From contig NZ_PNEO01000002.1 in assembly GCF_002870125.1 (NCBI RefSeq), positions 186,001-250,000 of the forward strand: a stretch of 64,000 nt of DNA, read 5' to 3'. The notes below the pieces were generated by a model. It saw only the letters and a list, made by a program, of their open reading frames with translations, made no database searches and was not told the DNA's origin. Shown here one piece after another: positions 7,556 through 16,314 of this stretch. Made by a program: the position numbers and the translations under genes. This DNA is from Burkholderia sp. WAC0059 (GTDB taxonomy: Bacteria > Pseudomonadota > Gammaproteobacteria > Burkholderiales > Burkholderiaceae). Position 1 is the stretch's first letter. Each line of letters starts with the position of its first letter.

Positions 7556-9049
7556 TCAGGCCTCCTCGGCCCACGTCATGTTTTCGCGCGCGAGCAGCGC
7601 CGACGAGGCCGCCGGACCGTAGGTGCCGGACGTGTAGGTGCGCGGCCGGTCGCCGAGCTGCTGCCAGCCGTCGAGAATCGGCTCCACCCAGGTCCAGGCC
7701 GCTTCCAGCTCGTCGCGGCGCATGAAGTGGGTGAGCCGCCCGCGGATCACGTCGATCAGCAGCCGCTCGTAGGCCTCGGCGCGCCGCTCGGGGATAGCCT
7801 GCTGGAGGTCGAGGTTCAGGTTCACGGGCAGCATGCTCATGCCGCTGCCCGGCTCCTTCGCGAGCATCTGGAGCTGGATCGATTCTTCCGGCTGCAACTG
7901 GATCACGAGCCGGTTGCCGTAGTTGCGCGGGCCGCTCGGGATGATCGAGAACGGCAGATCGGCGAAGTCGATCACGATCTCCGACTGGCGCTTCTGCAGG
8001 CGTTTGCCCGTGCGCAGGAAGAACGGCACGTGAGCCCAGCGCCAGTTGTTGATCTGCGCGCGCAGCGCGACGAAGGTCTCGGCGTGACTGTCGGGCGGCA
8101 CGTTGTCCTCCTCGAGGTAGCCCTTGACGGGCTTGCCGTCCACGGCGCCGGCCGCGTACTGGCCGCGCACCGTGTCGCGCGCGATGTCGGGCAGCGTCAT
8201 CGGTCGCAGCGAGCGCAGCACCTTGAGCTTTTCGTCGCGCACGGCGTCCGGGTCGAGCGACACGGGCGGCTCCATCGCGACGATGCACAACAGTTGCAGC
8301 AGGTGGTTCTGCACCATGTCGCGCAGCGCGCCCGTGTGGTCGTAGAAGCCCGCGCGGCTGCCCACGCCGACCGTTTCGGCCACCGTGATCTGCACGCTGC
8401 GGATGTAGGGCGCCTGCCAGAGCGGGCCGAAAATCGCGTTGCCGAAGCGCAGCACCATCAGGTTCTGCACCGTTTCCTTGCCGAGGTAGTGGTCGATCCG
8501 GTAGATCTGCGACTCGCCGAAATGGCTGCCGACCGACGCGTTGATGGCCTGCGCCGACGCGAGGTCGTGGCCGAGCGGCTTTTCGAGCACGACGCGAGAG
8601 CGTTCGTTCACGAGGCCCGCCGCCGAGAGGTTGTCGCAGATCGTCGTGAACAGCTCGGGCGAGGTCGAGAGGTAGAACACCTGCACCGCATCCTTGCGCG
8701 CGGCTTCGGCGAGCCGGCCGTAGTCGCCGGCCTCGTTCACGTCGATGCGCACGTAGGCGAACAGCGCGAGAAAGCGGTCCCAGGCCTGCGCGTCGAGCGC
8801 CTTGTCGTCGACGAACGGGCGCGACTGCTCGTCCACGAAGCCGCGGTACTGATCGAGACTCCAGTCGCGGCGGCCCACCGCGAGGATGCGCGTTTCGGGC
8901 GGCAGGTTGCCGTGCAGGTGCGCCATATAAAGTGCGGGCAGCAGCTTGCGGGCGGCCAGGTCGCCCGCGCCGCCGAAAATGATCATGTCGACGGGCGGCT
9001 GCTGGTCGGGCGCGGCGGAAACGGGCTGGATCGCGGGCTGGGTCGTCAT
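7556..9049 (-). CDS. zwf: Glucose-6-phosphate 1-dehydrogenase
   Basis: A 497-residue enzyme that oxidises glucose-6-phosphate to 6-phosphogluconolactone with NADP+ (or NAD+), feeding the Entner-Doudoroff and pentose phosphate routes. The nucleotide-binding IIFGGAGDLAARKLLPAL is at residues 23-40, EKPLGHD at 156-162, and the substrate-site signature RIDHYLGKE at 184-192. Length and all family blocks are normal. The usual neighbours pgl, glk or edd are absent, so it appears to be a stand-alone copy. Confidence 0.97.
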   Translation of the reverse strand: MTTQPAIQPVSAAPDQQPPVDMIIFGGAGDLAARKLLPALYMAHLHGNLPPETRILAVGRRDWSLDQYRGFVDEQSRPFVDDKALDAQAWDRFLALFAYVRIDVNEAGDYGRLAEAARKDAVQVFYLSTSPELFTTICDNLSAAGLVNERSRVVLEKPLGHDLASAQAINASVGSHFGESQIYRIDHYLGKETVQNLMVLRFGNAIFGPLWQAPYIRSVQITVAETVGVGSRAGFYDHTGALRDMVQNHLLQLLCIVAMEPPVSLDPDAVRDEKLKVLRSLRPMTLPDIARDTVRGQYAAGAVDGKPVKGYLEEDNVPPDSHAETFVALRAQINNWRWAHVPFFLRTGKRLQKRQSEIVIDFADLPFSIIPSGPRNYGNRLVIQLQPEESIQLQMLAKEPGSGMSMLPVNLNLDLQQAIPERRAEAYERLLIDVIRGRLTHFMRRDELEAAWTWVEPILDGWQQLGDRPRTYTSGTYGPAASSALLARENMTWAEEA

Positions 9050-9465
9050 GGCGCGGTTCGAAAAAGGTGGAAGGCGAAGTTGCGTCCGGCGCCTTGCCGG
9101 GCGGGACGCGCGAAAGGGCTATGTTGCATGGTTTCGCGTGTCTTTGCACGCTTGCGGTGCGAGGCGGCGGATGCCGGGCGGCGGCGCGGCAGGCTGGCTG
9201 AATCGGACGCACGGCATGGGCATGCGGCGTGCGCGGACGGACCCGGCGCCCGCCCGCGAGGGGCCGGAACGTCGGACGCAGCGTCAGGCTGGGATATCGG
9301 GCCCGGGCATTGGCCCGAAACCCGGCCCGAAACCCGGCCCGAAAAAAACAATGTCGCTACATCTGATTTACGTCATCGTAAACTGACGCTCGCGCGTTAA
9401 TGCAGGCGTAATCGCCTTGCGCCTGTCTCGCCGTGCCGACCGGACGAGTTCCGGCGCGCCCGTCC
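9050..9465. other. Divergent intergenic region with a short tandem repeat
   Basis: About 415 bases between zwf and the beta-propeller gene. It contains three tandem copies of a 12-bp unit (9312-9347) followed by an A-run and an AT-rich patch at 9347-9385 that probably includes the promoters. No gene is supported here. Confidence 0.45.
9312..9347. repeat. Three tandem 12-bp repeats (GGCCCGAAACCC)
   Basis: Direct reading gives three head-to-tail copies of GGCCCGAAACCC, the last ending in an A-run instead of ACCC. It sits in the zwf/beta-propeller intergenic gap. Such short arrays change copy number by slippage; an effect on the flanking promoters is only a possibility. Confidence 0.8.
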
Positions 9466-10503
9466 ATGTTTTTTGCCCGTCCGATGCCCGATTTTCCCGT
9501 TCTCCAGTCCCTTGCCCGCACCTGCGCCGCGGCCGTCCTGCTTTCCGGCGGGCTTGCCTGGGGCGCCGCCCAACCGCCCGACAACGACCGTGTCATCGTG
9601 CTCGATTCGGGCGAGGCGGACCTGTCGCTCGTCGACGAGACGACCCACAAGGTCGTCGCCACCGAGCCGACCGGCAAGGAGCCGCACCACCTGATGATCA
9701 CGCCGGACGGCCAGTCGCTCATCGTCGCCGACTCGGTCTCGAACGACCTGATGTTCCTCGATCCGCACAGCGGCAAGGTGCAGCGGCGCGTCGAGGGCAT
9801 CGAGGACCCGTACCAGCTCGGCTTCTCGCCCGATCACAAGTGGTTCGTCACGGCGGGCCTGCGGCTCGACCGCGTGGACGTCTACCATTACGACGGCCAC
9901 GACCTGACGATCGCGAAGCGCATTCCGCTCGCGAAGACGCCGAGCCACCTGACGTTCGCCTCGGACAACCGCACCGTGTTCGTGACGCTGCAGGACACGG
10001 GCGAAGTGGCCGCGATCGACCTGCCGACGCAGACCGTGCTCTGGAAGCTGCACATCGGCAACACGCCGGCGGGCCTCTGGATGACGCCGGGCGACCGCTA
10101 CCTGCTGATCGGCATGACGGGCGAGGACGACGTGGCCGTGGTCGACTGGCACAACCACACGCTCGTGAAGAAAATCCAGACCGGCCGCGGCGCCCACAAC
10201 TTCCGCAATCTCGACGACGGCCGGCACGTCGCGGTCACCAACCGCGTCGACAGCACGATCAGCATCCTCGACTACACGACGCTCACGAAGGTCGCCGACA
10301 TCACCGGCCTGATGCCGGGGCCCGACGACATGGATCTTTCGGCCGACCGCCGCTATCTGTGGGTGACGTTCCGCTTCGCGCGGCACGTGGGCGTGATCGA
10401 CCTCACGACGCGCAAGCTCGTCGACGCGATCGCCGTGGGCCGCTCGCCGCACGGGCTGTACTTCGCCAACCGCGCGCCCGTGTATCCGCCGAACCCCGAC
10501 TGA
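9466..10503 (+). CDS. Secreted YncE-like beta-propeller protein
   Basis: About 345 residues beginning with a signal peptide (hydrophobic LARTCAAAVLLSGGLAWG then AA before the mature QPPDNDRV), followed by roughly seven beta-propeller blades of the YncE/YVTN type: repeats such as VIVLDSGEADLSLVDETTHK, LIVADSVSNDLMFLDPHSGK and VAVVDWHNHTLVKKIQTGRG. Such proteins are periplasmic scaffolds, in E. coli bound to DNA or linked to iron stress. The start is uncertain: ATG 9466 and ATG 9484 both give a good signal peptide, and the frame is open from 9433. The fatty-acid hydroxylase gene follows after 85 nt and may be co-transcribed. Confidence 0.8.
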   Translation: MFFARPMPDFPVLQSLARTCAAAVLLSGGLAWGAAQPPDNDRVIVLDSGEADLSLVDETTHKVVATEPTGKEPHHLMITPDGQSLIVADSVSNDLMFLDPHSGKVQRRVEGIEDPYQLGFSPDHKWFVTAGLRLDRVDVYHYDGHDLTIAKRIPLAKTPSHLTFASDNRTVFVTLQDTGEVAAIDLPTQTVLWKLHIGNTPAGLWMTPGDRYLLIGMTGEDDVAVVDWHNHTLVKKIQTGRGAHNFRNLDDGRHVAVTNRVDSTISILDYTTLTKVADITGLMPGPDDMDLSADRRYLWVTFRFARHVGVIDLTTRKLVDAIAVGRSPHGLYFANRAPVYPPNPD

Positions 10504-10588
10504 CCGGCCGACGGCGACCGCTCATTACCGCAAACCGCAAGGCAACTACGCACCGCCGCCGCGAGGCGGCAGACGAAAAAGGCAATCG

Positions 10589-11647
10589 ATGATCGACACC
10601 GTGCTCGCGCAGATCGACAACGGCATCGCCGCGCTCCAGACGCTGCTCTACATCGACGTGGTGCAGCCGATTTTCTACCACGTCGGGCTGATGGGCTACG
10701 ACGAGGACACCTACGACGCGCTCTACTGGGTGATCGTCGGCGTGCTGGAAATCGTCGTCACGTATCTGACGCTGCGCCCGCTCGAGGCGCTGCGTCCGGC
10801 CGAGCGGTGGGAAAGCCGCAAGGCGCTGCGCGCCGACGTCCTCTACACGTGGATCGCCAAGCTCGGCATCCTGAACATGCTGTTCTTCGTTCTGCTTCAG
10901 CCGTTCTTCAACTACCTGCAGAGCGAGATGGCGATCCACAACGTGCCGAACGTGGACCTCGACAGCCTCTGGCCCGGGGTGACCGACCAGCCGGTCGTGT
11001 CGTTCCTGATCTATCTCGTCGTGCTCGACTTCGCCGGCTACTGGTATCACCGCTGGCAGCACCGCTTCGGAGTCTGGTGGGAACTGCACGCGGTCCATCA
11101 CAGCCAGCAGCAGATGTCGCTCTGGTGCGACGACCGCAACCACCTCCTCGACGACACGATCCAGATCGCGTTCTTCGCCGCCATCTCGCTGCTCATCGGC
11201 GTGCAGCCCGCGCAGTTCGTCGTGCTCGTCGCCGTCAGCAATTTCCTGCAGAGCGTGCAGCACGTGAACGCGCGCCTGCCCTACGGCCGGCTGCTCGAGC
11301 GCGTCTTCGTGAGCCCGGCGTTCCACCGCCGCCATCACGCGGTCGGCTACGGGCACGAGGGCACGCGCTACGGCTGCAACTTCGGCGTGCTGTTTCCATG
11401 GTGGGACATGATGTTCCGCACCGTCTCGTGGAACCCGGCGCCGGAGCCGACCGGCATCCGCGACCAGTTGCCCGCGCCGCAGGGCATGAGCGTCGATTAT
11501 GGCGAGGGCCTGCTCGCGCAGCAGGGGTACGCGCTCGTGCGCATCGTGCAGCGGCTGCGCGGACGCCGCTACACGGTCGACGCGACGGGCGCAGTAAGCG
11601 CGGCAAGCGCCGCAAGTGCGACGAGCGCCGCCAACGCCGCGAACTAG
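10589..11647 (+). CDS. Sterol desaturase / fatty acid hydroxylase family membrane protein
   Basis: A 352-residue membrane di-iron enzyme. The histidine clusters of the superfamily are visible: YHRWQHR around residue 155 (HX3H), HAVHHS about 15 residues later (HX2HH), and FHRRHHA near residue 250. Four or more hydrophobic segments surround them. These proteins hydroxylate or desaturate lipids using O2 at a non-haem di-iron centre on the cytoplasmic side. The last 20 residues are a low-complexity Ala/Ser/Asn tail, probably not part of the fold. It follows the beta-propeller gene in the same direction. The lipid substrate is unknown. Confidence 0.9.
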   Translation: MIDTVLAQIDNGIAALQTLLYIDVVQPIFYHVGLMGYDEDTYDALYWVIVGVLEIVVTYLTLRPLEALRPAERWESRKALRADVLYTWIAKLGILNMLFFVLLQPFFNYLQSEMAIHNVPNVDLDSLWPGVTDQPVVSFLIYLVVLDFAGYWYHRWQHRFGVWWELHAVHHSQQQMSLWCDDRNHLLDDTIQIAFFAAISLLIGVQPAQFVVLVAVSNFLQSVQHVNARLPYGRLLERVFVSPAFHRRHHAVGYGHEGTRYGCNFGVLFPWWDMMFRTVSWNPAPEPTGIRDQLPAPQGMSVDYGEGLLAQQGYALVRIVQRLRGRRYTVDATGAVSAASAASATSAANAAN

Positions 11648-11722
11648 GCGGCGTCCGGCCGGCGCGCTTGCCCCGCGAATGCGATAATTCGCGTCTTCAC
11701 CGAATCAGGGCAGGAGCGCATC

Positions 11723-12844
11723 TTGAGCCGCATCGACAACCCGCTGCACGACCAGGAAGTCGGCGTCGCCGACGCCACGGAAGACTCGACCCGCATCGAC
11801 GACGTGCGCATCGGCGCCGTGCGGCCGCTGATCTCGCCCGCGCTGCTGCTCGACGAGCTGCCGGTGCCGGGCGCCGCGCGCACGCTCGTCGAGACGAGCC
11901 GCGCGGCCATCGCCGACGTCCTGAAGGGCCGCGACGACCGCCTCGTCGCCGTCGTCGGCCCGTGCTCGATCCACGACCACGACCAGGCGCTCGATTACGC
12001 GCGGCGGCTCAAGCGCGCCGCCGACGCGCTCAGGGACGACCTGCTCGTCGTGATGCGCGTGTACTTCGAGAAGCCGCGCACCACGGTCGGCTGGAAGGGC
12101 TACATCAACGACCCCCGGCTCGACGGCAGCTATCGCATCAACGAGGGCCTGCGCGCCGCGCGGCAACTGCTGCTCGACCTCAACGCGCTCGGCCTGCCGA
12201 CCGGCACCGAGTTTCTCGACCTGCTGAGCCCGCAGTACATCGCCGACCTCGTCGCCTGGGGCGCGATCGGCGCGCGCACGACCGAGAGCCAGAGCCACCG
12301 CCAGCTCGCCTCCGGGCTGTCCTGCCCGATCGGCTTCAAGAACGGCACCGACGGCGGCGTGCAGATCGCCGCCGACGCGATCGTCGCCGCCCGCGCGAGC
12401 CACGCGTTCATGGGCATGACGAAGATGGGCATGGCCGCGATCTTCGAGACGCGCGGCAACGAGGACGCGCACGTGATCCTGCGCGGCGGCCGGGGCGGCC
12501 CGAACTACGACCGCGCCTCGGTCGAGGCGAGCTGCGCGGTGCTCGCGAAGGCGGGGCTGCGCGAGCAGGTGATGATCGACTGCTCGCACGCGAACTCGAA
12601 CAAGTCGCATCTGCGCCAGATCGACGTGGCGCGCGAGCTGGCCTCGCAACTCGAGGCGGGCGAGCGGCGCATCATTGGCGTGATGATCGAAAGCAATCTG
12701 GAGGAAGGGCGCCAGGACCTGAAGCCGGGCGTGCCGCTGCGCTGCGGCGTGTCGATCACCGACGCGTGCCTGAGCTGGACGCAGACCGAGCCCGTGCTCG
12801 ACGCGCTGGCGGCCGCCGTGCGCGCGCGCCGCAAGAAGGGCTGA
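11723..12844 (+). CDS. aroG: 3-deoxy-7-phosphoheptulonate synthase (class I DAHP synthase)
   Basis: A 373-residue enzyme condensing phosphoenolpyruvate and erythrose-4-phosphate, the first step of the shikimate pathway to aromatic amino acids. Family blocks include VAVVGPCSIHDHDQALDYA, the MRVYFEKPRTTVGWKGYIND segment and DCSHANSNKSH. The N-terminal extension is the usual regulatory part of the AroF/G/H class; which amino acid inhibits it cannot be read with certainty. The start is TTG at 11723 with CAGGAG 6 nt upstream. The convergent glutaminase gene ends 8 nt beyond the stop. Confidence 0.95.
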   Translation: MSRIDNPLHDQEVGVADATEDSTRIDDVRIGAVRPLISPALLLDELPVPGAARTLVETSRAAIADVLKGRDDRLVAVVGPCSIHDHDQALDYARRLKRAADALRDDLLVVMRVYFEKPRTTVGWKGYINDPRLDGSYRINEGLRAARQLLLDLNALGLPTGTEFLDLLSPQYIADLVAWGAIGARTTESQSHRQLASGLSCPIGFKNGTDGGVQIAADAIVAARASHAFMGMTKMGMAAIFETRGNEDAHVILRGGRGGPNYDRASVEASCAVLAKAGLREQVMIDCSHANSNKSHLRQIDVARELASQLEAGERRIIGVMIESNLEEGRQDLKPGVPLRCGVSITDACLSWTQTEPVLDALAAAVRARRKKG

Positions 12845-12852
12845 ACGGACTT

Positions 12853-13767
12853 TCAGAAAATCGATCGCCCGGTGCGCGTCGTCAGCCATTCGAGCGCGAG
12901 CGTGCCGGCGAGCGAGTTGCCGGTCGGATCGAGCCCCGGCGACCACACGCAGACGGCCATCTCGCCCGGCAGCACGGCGACGATGCCGCCGCCCACGCCG
13001 CTCTTGGCTGGCAGGCCCACACGGTAGACGAAGTCACCGGCCGCGTCGTAGGTGCCGCACGTGAGCATCAGCGCCGAGAGCCGCTTGGCCGAACTCGCGT
13101 CCACCACGTGCTCGCCGCTCGACGGCGCCACGCCGCCGTTGGCGAGAAAGAGTGCCGCGCGGGCCAGCTCGACGCAGCTCATCGCAATCGCGCATTGCCG
13201 GCAATAGGCGTCGATGACGACCTCGGGCGGCATCTGCATGTTGCCGAAGCTCGCCATGAAGTGCGCCATCGCCCGGTTGCGCTGGGCGTGCCGGATCTCG
13301 GAGTCGGCCACGCGCAGGTCGTAGCCGATGCCGGGCTCGCCGGCCAGCCGCCGGACGAATTCCACGAGCGCCGTTTCGGCCCGCACGAAGCGGCGGCACA
13401 GCACGTCGGTGACGACGAGCGCGCCCGCATTGATGAACGGGTTGCGCGGCTTGCCCTGTTCGGCTTCCAGTTGCACCAGCGAATTGAACGGCGTGCCCGA
13501 CGGCTCGCGGCCCACGCGCGTCCAGAGCGCGTCGCCGAGCAACTGGAACGCGAGCGTGCAGGCGAAGAGCTTCGAGATGCTCTGAATCGAGAAGCGCCGG
13601 TCCGCCTCGCCGGTGCGGAACACGCGGCCGTCGACGGTCACGACGGCCATGCCGAAATGATCGGCCGACACCTTCGCCAGCTCGGGAATGTAGTCGGCCA
13701 CCCGGCCGCGCCCGAGCCAGGGCAGCAGGTCGCGGTGAATGTCGGCGAGGATGGGGGCGTAGTCCAT
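12853..13767 (-). CDS. glsA: Glutaminase
   Basis: A 304-residue enzyme of the beta-lactamase-like glutaminase family, converting glutamine to glutamate and ammonia. The catalytic SxxK pair is in SIQSISK (Ser63 and Lys66), with FNSLVQLEAEQGKPRNPFIN, NRAMAHFM and the late PAKSGVGGGIVAV block all conserved. I chose the internal ATG giving MDYAPILADIH because the 36 residues upstream in the same frame are not typical of the family. It is a single gene between DAHP synthase and an MFS exporter. Confidence 0.95.
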   Translation of the reverse strand: MDYAPILADIHRDLLPWLGRGRVADYIPELAKVSADHFGMAVVTVDGRVFRTGEADRRFSIQSISKLFACTLAFQLLGDALWTRVGREPSGTPFNSLVQLEAEQGKPRNPFINAGALVVTDVLCRRFVRAETALVEFVRRLAGEPGIGYDLRVADSEIRHAQRNRAMAHFMASFGNMQMPPEVVIDAYCRQCAIAMSCVELARAALFLANGGVAPSSGEHVVDASSAKRLSALMLTCGTYDAAGDFVYRVGLPAKSGVGGGIVAVLPGEMAVCVWSPGLDPTGNSLAGTLALEWLTTRTGRSIF

Positions 13768-13902
13768 GGGCGCGGCATCGCATCGGGAGAAGCGGCCCGG
13801 TGCGGGCCGCGGATGCGCGATTGTAGCGAGTTTGCGGCGCGCCTCCGGGCCGGGGGCGTTGTGCGGCATGAGCACGGGGCGCCCGCCTCATGCCCCGGCA
13901 CG

Positions 13903-15468
13903 CTAGTGCGCGCCCGAAGCCCCGCCGCCCGCGCCGCCCTTCGTCGAACGCGTGATCCAGATGAGCGGGATGATGGCGAGAAAGATGATGGCGGAAATGT
14001 AGAAGACGTCGTTCAGTCCCATCATCGCCGCCTGGCTCGTCACCGTGAAATCGAACAGCGCCCTCGACGAGGGCGTGCCCAGATGCAGCAACGTGTTCGT
14101 GGTCTCGATCTGCTGGCGGAAGAGCGGATTGTCGACCGAGGCCTGCTCGGTGAGCCGCACGTGGTGGAGGATGGTCCGGTTGTTCCACTCGGTCGTGGCG
14201 AGCGAGGTGCCGACCGCGCCGCAGAACACGCGCACGAAGTTCGACAGCCCGGCCGCGGCCGGCACGCGCGCGGGCGGCTGGCCGGCCAGGATGATGGCCG
14301 TGAGCGGCACGAAGAACATCGCCATCGGAATGCCCTGCAGCAGCGTGGGCAGCACGAGATGCCAGGTGTCGATCTCGATGACGTAGTTCGAGCGCATGAA
14401 GAAGACGACGGCGAAGCCGACGAAGGCCAGCGTCGCGATGATGCGGGCGTCCGAGCGCGGCAGCACGCGGCCCATGACCGGCGCGAGGATCACGGCGAAC
14501 ACGCCGAGCGGCGCGGTGACGAGGCCCGCGTCGACCGAGCGGTAGTTCAGGTATTCCTGCATCCACTGCGGCAGCAGCACGAGGTTGCCGAAGAACACGC
14601 CGTAGGCGATCGAGATGGCAATGGTGCCGCCGAGGAAGTTGCGCTGGCCGAACAGGCGCAGGTCGACGATCGGGTTTTCCTCGGTCAGCTCCCAGATGAG
14701 AAAGGCCGCGAAGCTGATGACCGCCGTGATGGCGAGCGCGACGATGACGGGCGAATTGAACCAGTCGAGATCCTTGCCCTTGTCGAGCATCACCTGCAGG
14801 CTGGCCACCCAGGCGATGAGCAGGCCGAGGCCGACGATGTCGATGGGCGGCTTGCGCGTGGGCGATTCGCGGTTGCGGTAGAGGGTCCAGGTGACGCCGG
14901 CCGCGAACAGGCCCACGGGGATGTTGATGAAGAAGATCCAGGCCCAACTGTAGCTGTCGGTGATCCAGCCGCCGAGCGAAGGTCCGGCGATCGGGCCGAC
15001 GGTGGCCGTCATGGCCCAGAGGGCGAGCGCGGACGCGGACTTGTCCTTGGGCCAGGAGCCGAGCAGGATGGCCTGCGACAGCGGGATGAGCGGCCCCGCG
15101 ACGGCGCCCTGCAGCACGCGCGCGCCGAGCAGCACGGGCAGGCTGGGCGCGATGCCGCACAGCCAGGAGGCCAGCACGAACATCAGGATGGACGTGACGA
15201 ACAGGCGGATCTGCCCGAAGCGCTGCGTGAGCCAGCCCGTCAGCGGAATGGAAACGGCGTTGGCCGCGGCGAACACGGTGATGACCCAGGTGCCTTCGTC
15301 GACGGAAACGCCGAGATCGCCGGAAATGGTCGGGATCGCGACGTTGGCGATCGACGTGTCCAGCACGTTCATGAAGGTGGCGAGTGCGACCGCGAGGGTG
15401 GCGAGCGCCAGCCGGGCGCCGGCGAGGGGCGGCGGCGGGGCGGCCGGCGCGGAAGCAGGTTGGTTCAA
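13903..15468 (-). CDS. DHA2-family (EmrB/QacA) drug exporter, 14 TM helices
   Basis: A 521-residue major facilitator with about 14 hydrophobic helices, the DHA2 arrangement. Motif C-like and A-like blocks are visible: ATFMNVLDTSIANVAIPTIS in helix 1, ITVFAAANAVSIPLTGWLTQ in helix 2, and the loop GWLTQRFGQIR. EmrB proteins pump hydrophobic drugs and uncouplers by proton antiport, normally with an EmrA adaptor and an outer-membrane channel; neither is beside it here. The start appears to be TTG with GGAGAA 6 nt upstream. A strong inverted repeat lies about 90 nt upstream. Confidence 0.92.
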   Translation of the reverse strand: MNQPASAPAAPPPPLAGARLALATLAVALATFMNVLDTSIANVAIPTISGDLGVSVDEGTWVITVFAAANAVSIPLTGWLTQRFGQIRLFVTSILMFVLASWLCGIAPSLPVLLGARVLQGAVAGPLIPLSQAILLGSWPKDKSASALALWAMTATVGPIAGPSLGGWITDSYSWAWIFFINIPVGLFAAGVTWTLYRNRESPTRKPPIDIVGLGLLIAWVASLQVMLDKGKDLDWFNSPVIVALAITAVISFAAFLIWELTEENPIVDLRLFGQRNFLGGTIAISIAYGVFFGNLVLLPQWMQEYLNYRSVDAGLVTAPLGVFAVILAPVMGRVLPRSDARIIATLAFVGFAVVFFMRSNYVIEIDTWHLVLPTLLQGIPMAMFFVPLTAIILAGQPPARVPAAAGLSNFVRVFCGAVGTSLATTEWNNRTILHHVRLTEQASVDNPLFRQQIETTNTLLHLGTPSSRALFDFTVTSQAAMMGLNDVFYISAIIFLAIIPLIWITRSTKGGAGGGASGAH

Positions 15469-15558
15469 GGCGTTCTCCGCATCGGAAAAGGGTAGCGCGA
15501 CGCAGGCAGATCCCCGCGAGAGGGGACCGCGGCCGCCCGGATGAGGCGGCCCCCGTCG

Positions 15559-15582
15559 GCCGGAACGCCGAGGCGTTCCGGC
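15559..15582. repeat. Perfect 11-bp inverted repeat upstream of the DHA2 exporter
   Basis: GCCGGAACGCC and its exact complement are separated by only 2 nt. It lies 91 nt before the exporter start. A repressor site or a hairpin in the transcript are both possible; no T-run follows on either strand, so an intrinsic terminator is unlikely. Confidence 0.6.
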
Positions 15583-15674
15583 AACAGGCTAGAGCATAGT
15601 GAATTGCGGAGTGCACTGCAGCAAAGCGGGCGAGGTTGGACGAACCCGGCCCGGCTTCGCGTTGCGGCGGGAGA

Positions 15675-15881
15675 TCAGGAGGCCGGGCCGTCGGCGTCGC
15701 GCTCGATGGCTTCGGCCGCGCGGACGAGGATGGCCGCGATGCGCTGTTGCTCGGCGGCCGGTGCGTCGTCACGTCGCCGCAATGCCGCCTTCAGCGCGCG
15801 GCGCGCTTCGACGAGTTCCGGCAGCCAGCCGCGGCCGGCATCGGCCTCGGCGGTGTCTTCGTCCGCGAGCGCGCGGCGCAT
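15675..15881 (-). CDS. Hypothetical 68-residue helical protein
   Basis: The reading frame is open for about 200 codons, but only the last 68 residues read like protein: an acidic start, then GWLPELVEARRALKAALRRR and EQQRIAAILVRAAEAIERD, an amphipathic helical pair. I therefore start it at ATG 15881. There is only a weak GGAG-like site well upstream of this ATG, so the start is uncertain. It is divergent from the small membrane-protein gene at 15966. No family or function is recognised. Confidence 0.5.
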   Translation of the reverse strand: MRRALADEDTAEADAGRGWLPELVEARRALKAALRRRDDAPAAEQQRIAAILVRAAEAIERDADGPAS

Positions 15882-15965
15882 CCGCCCTGCGTTCGCTTCC
15901 GGCTCCGGGGTAAAATGCGGGACTCGATATCGTCCGACAAAGCATAAACAGAGGAGCCCAACAGG

Positions 15966-16184
15966 ATGAAAACCCCACCCTCTCAGGAACGGTCGCGCCG
16001 GCGTCTTTCCAGGGCGACGCTGAACCTCCTCACGGTGCTCGTCGGCCTCGTCACGCTCGCGGCCGGCATCGGCTGGATGATCTATAGCTGGGTCGTGAAC
16101 AAGGAAATTCCGTACTTCGGCATTCCGCTCATCCTCACCGTGCCCGTCATCGTGGCGGTGACGTTCCGCAACTGCTGGGATTAG
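15966..16184 (+). CDS. Small two-helix membrane protein
   Basis: A 72-residue protein with a basic N-terminus (about 17 residues rich in Arg/Lys) and two hydrophobic segments: LLTVLVGLVTLAAGIGWMIY, then IPLILTVPVIVAVTF. The positive-inside rule places the N-terminus in the cytoplasm. A good ribosome site (AGAGGAG, then AACAGG) precedes the ATG, and TAAAAT at 15911-15916 is a plausible -10 box. No family name is known to me; small proteins like this are common and uncharacterised in Burkholderiaceae. The MFS gene follows 130 nt later. Confidence 0.7.
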   Translation: MKTPPSQERSRRRLSRATLNLLTVLVGLVTLAAGIGWMIYSWVVNKEIPYFGIPLILTVPVIVAVTFRNCWD

Positions 16185-16314
16185 CGCGCGAGGCTCGGCG
16201 GCCGGGAATCGACCGGCACCGCGCGCTTCGCCCGGCCGCGTCCGGGCTCCGCCTTTCCACGTCCAACCACGCCGACCCCGGGTTCGCACGGCCCGGCCCC
16301 GCCCGCCATTGCCG

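Noticed and set aside
10807-15495. Very long plus-strand open frame (over 1500 codons)
   Set aside because: It runs across fatty-acid hydroxylase and aroG in another frame and antisense to glutaminase and the exporter; composition is Arg/Ala-rich with no domain. It is a GC-driven shadow.
13034-15772. 912-codon minus-strand frame
   Set aside because: Out-of-frame shadow of glsA and the DHA2 exporter, whose own frames have clear family motifs.
15882-16289. N-terminal extension of the small minus-strand gene
   Set aside because: It overlaps the small membrane-protein gene antisense and reads as random Arg/Gly/Pro sequence.
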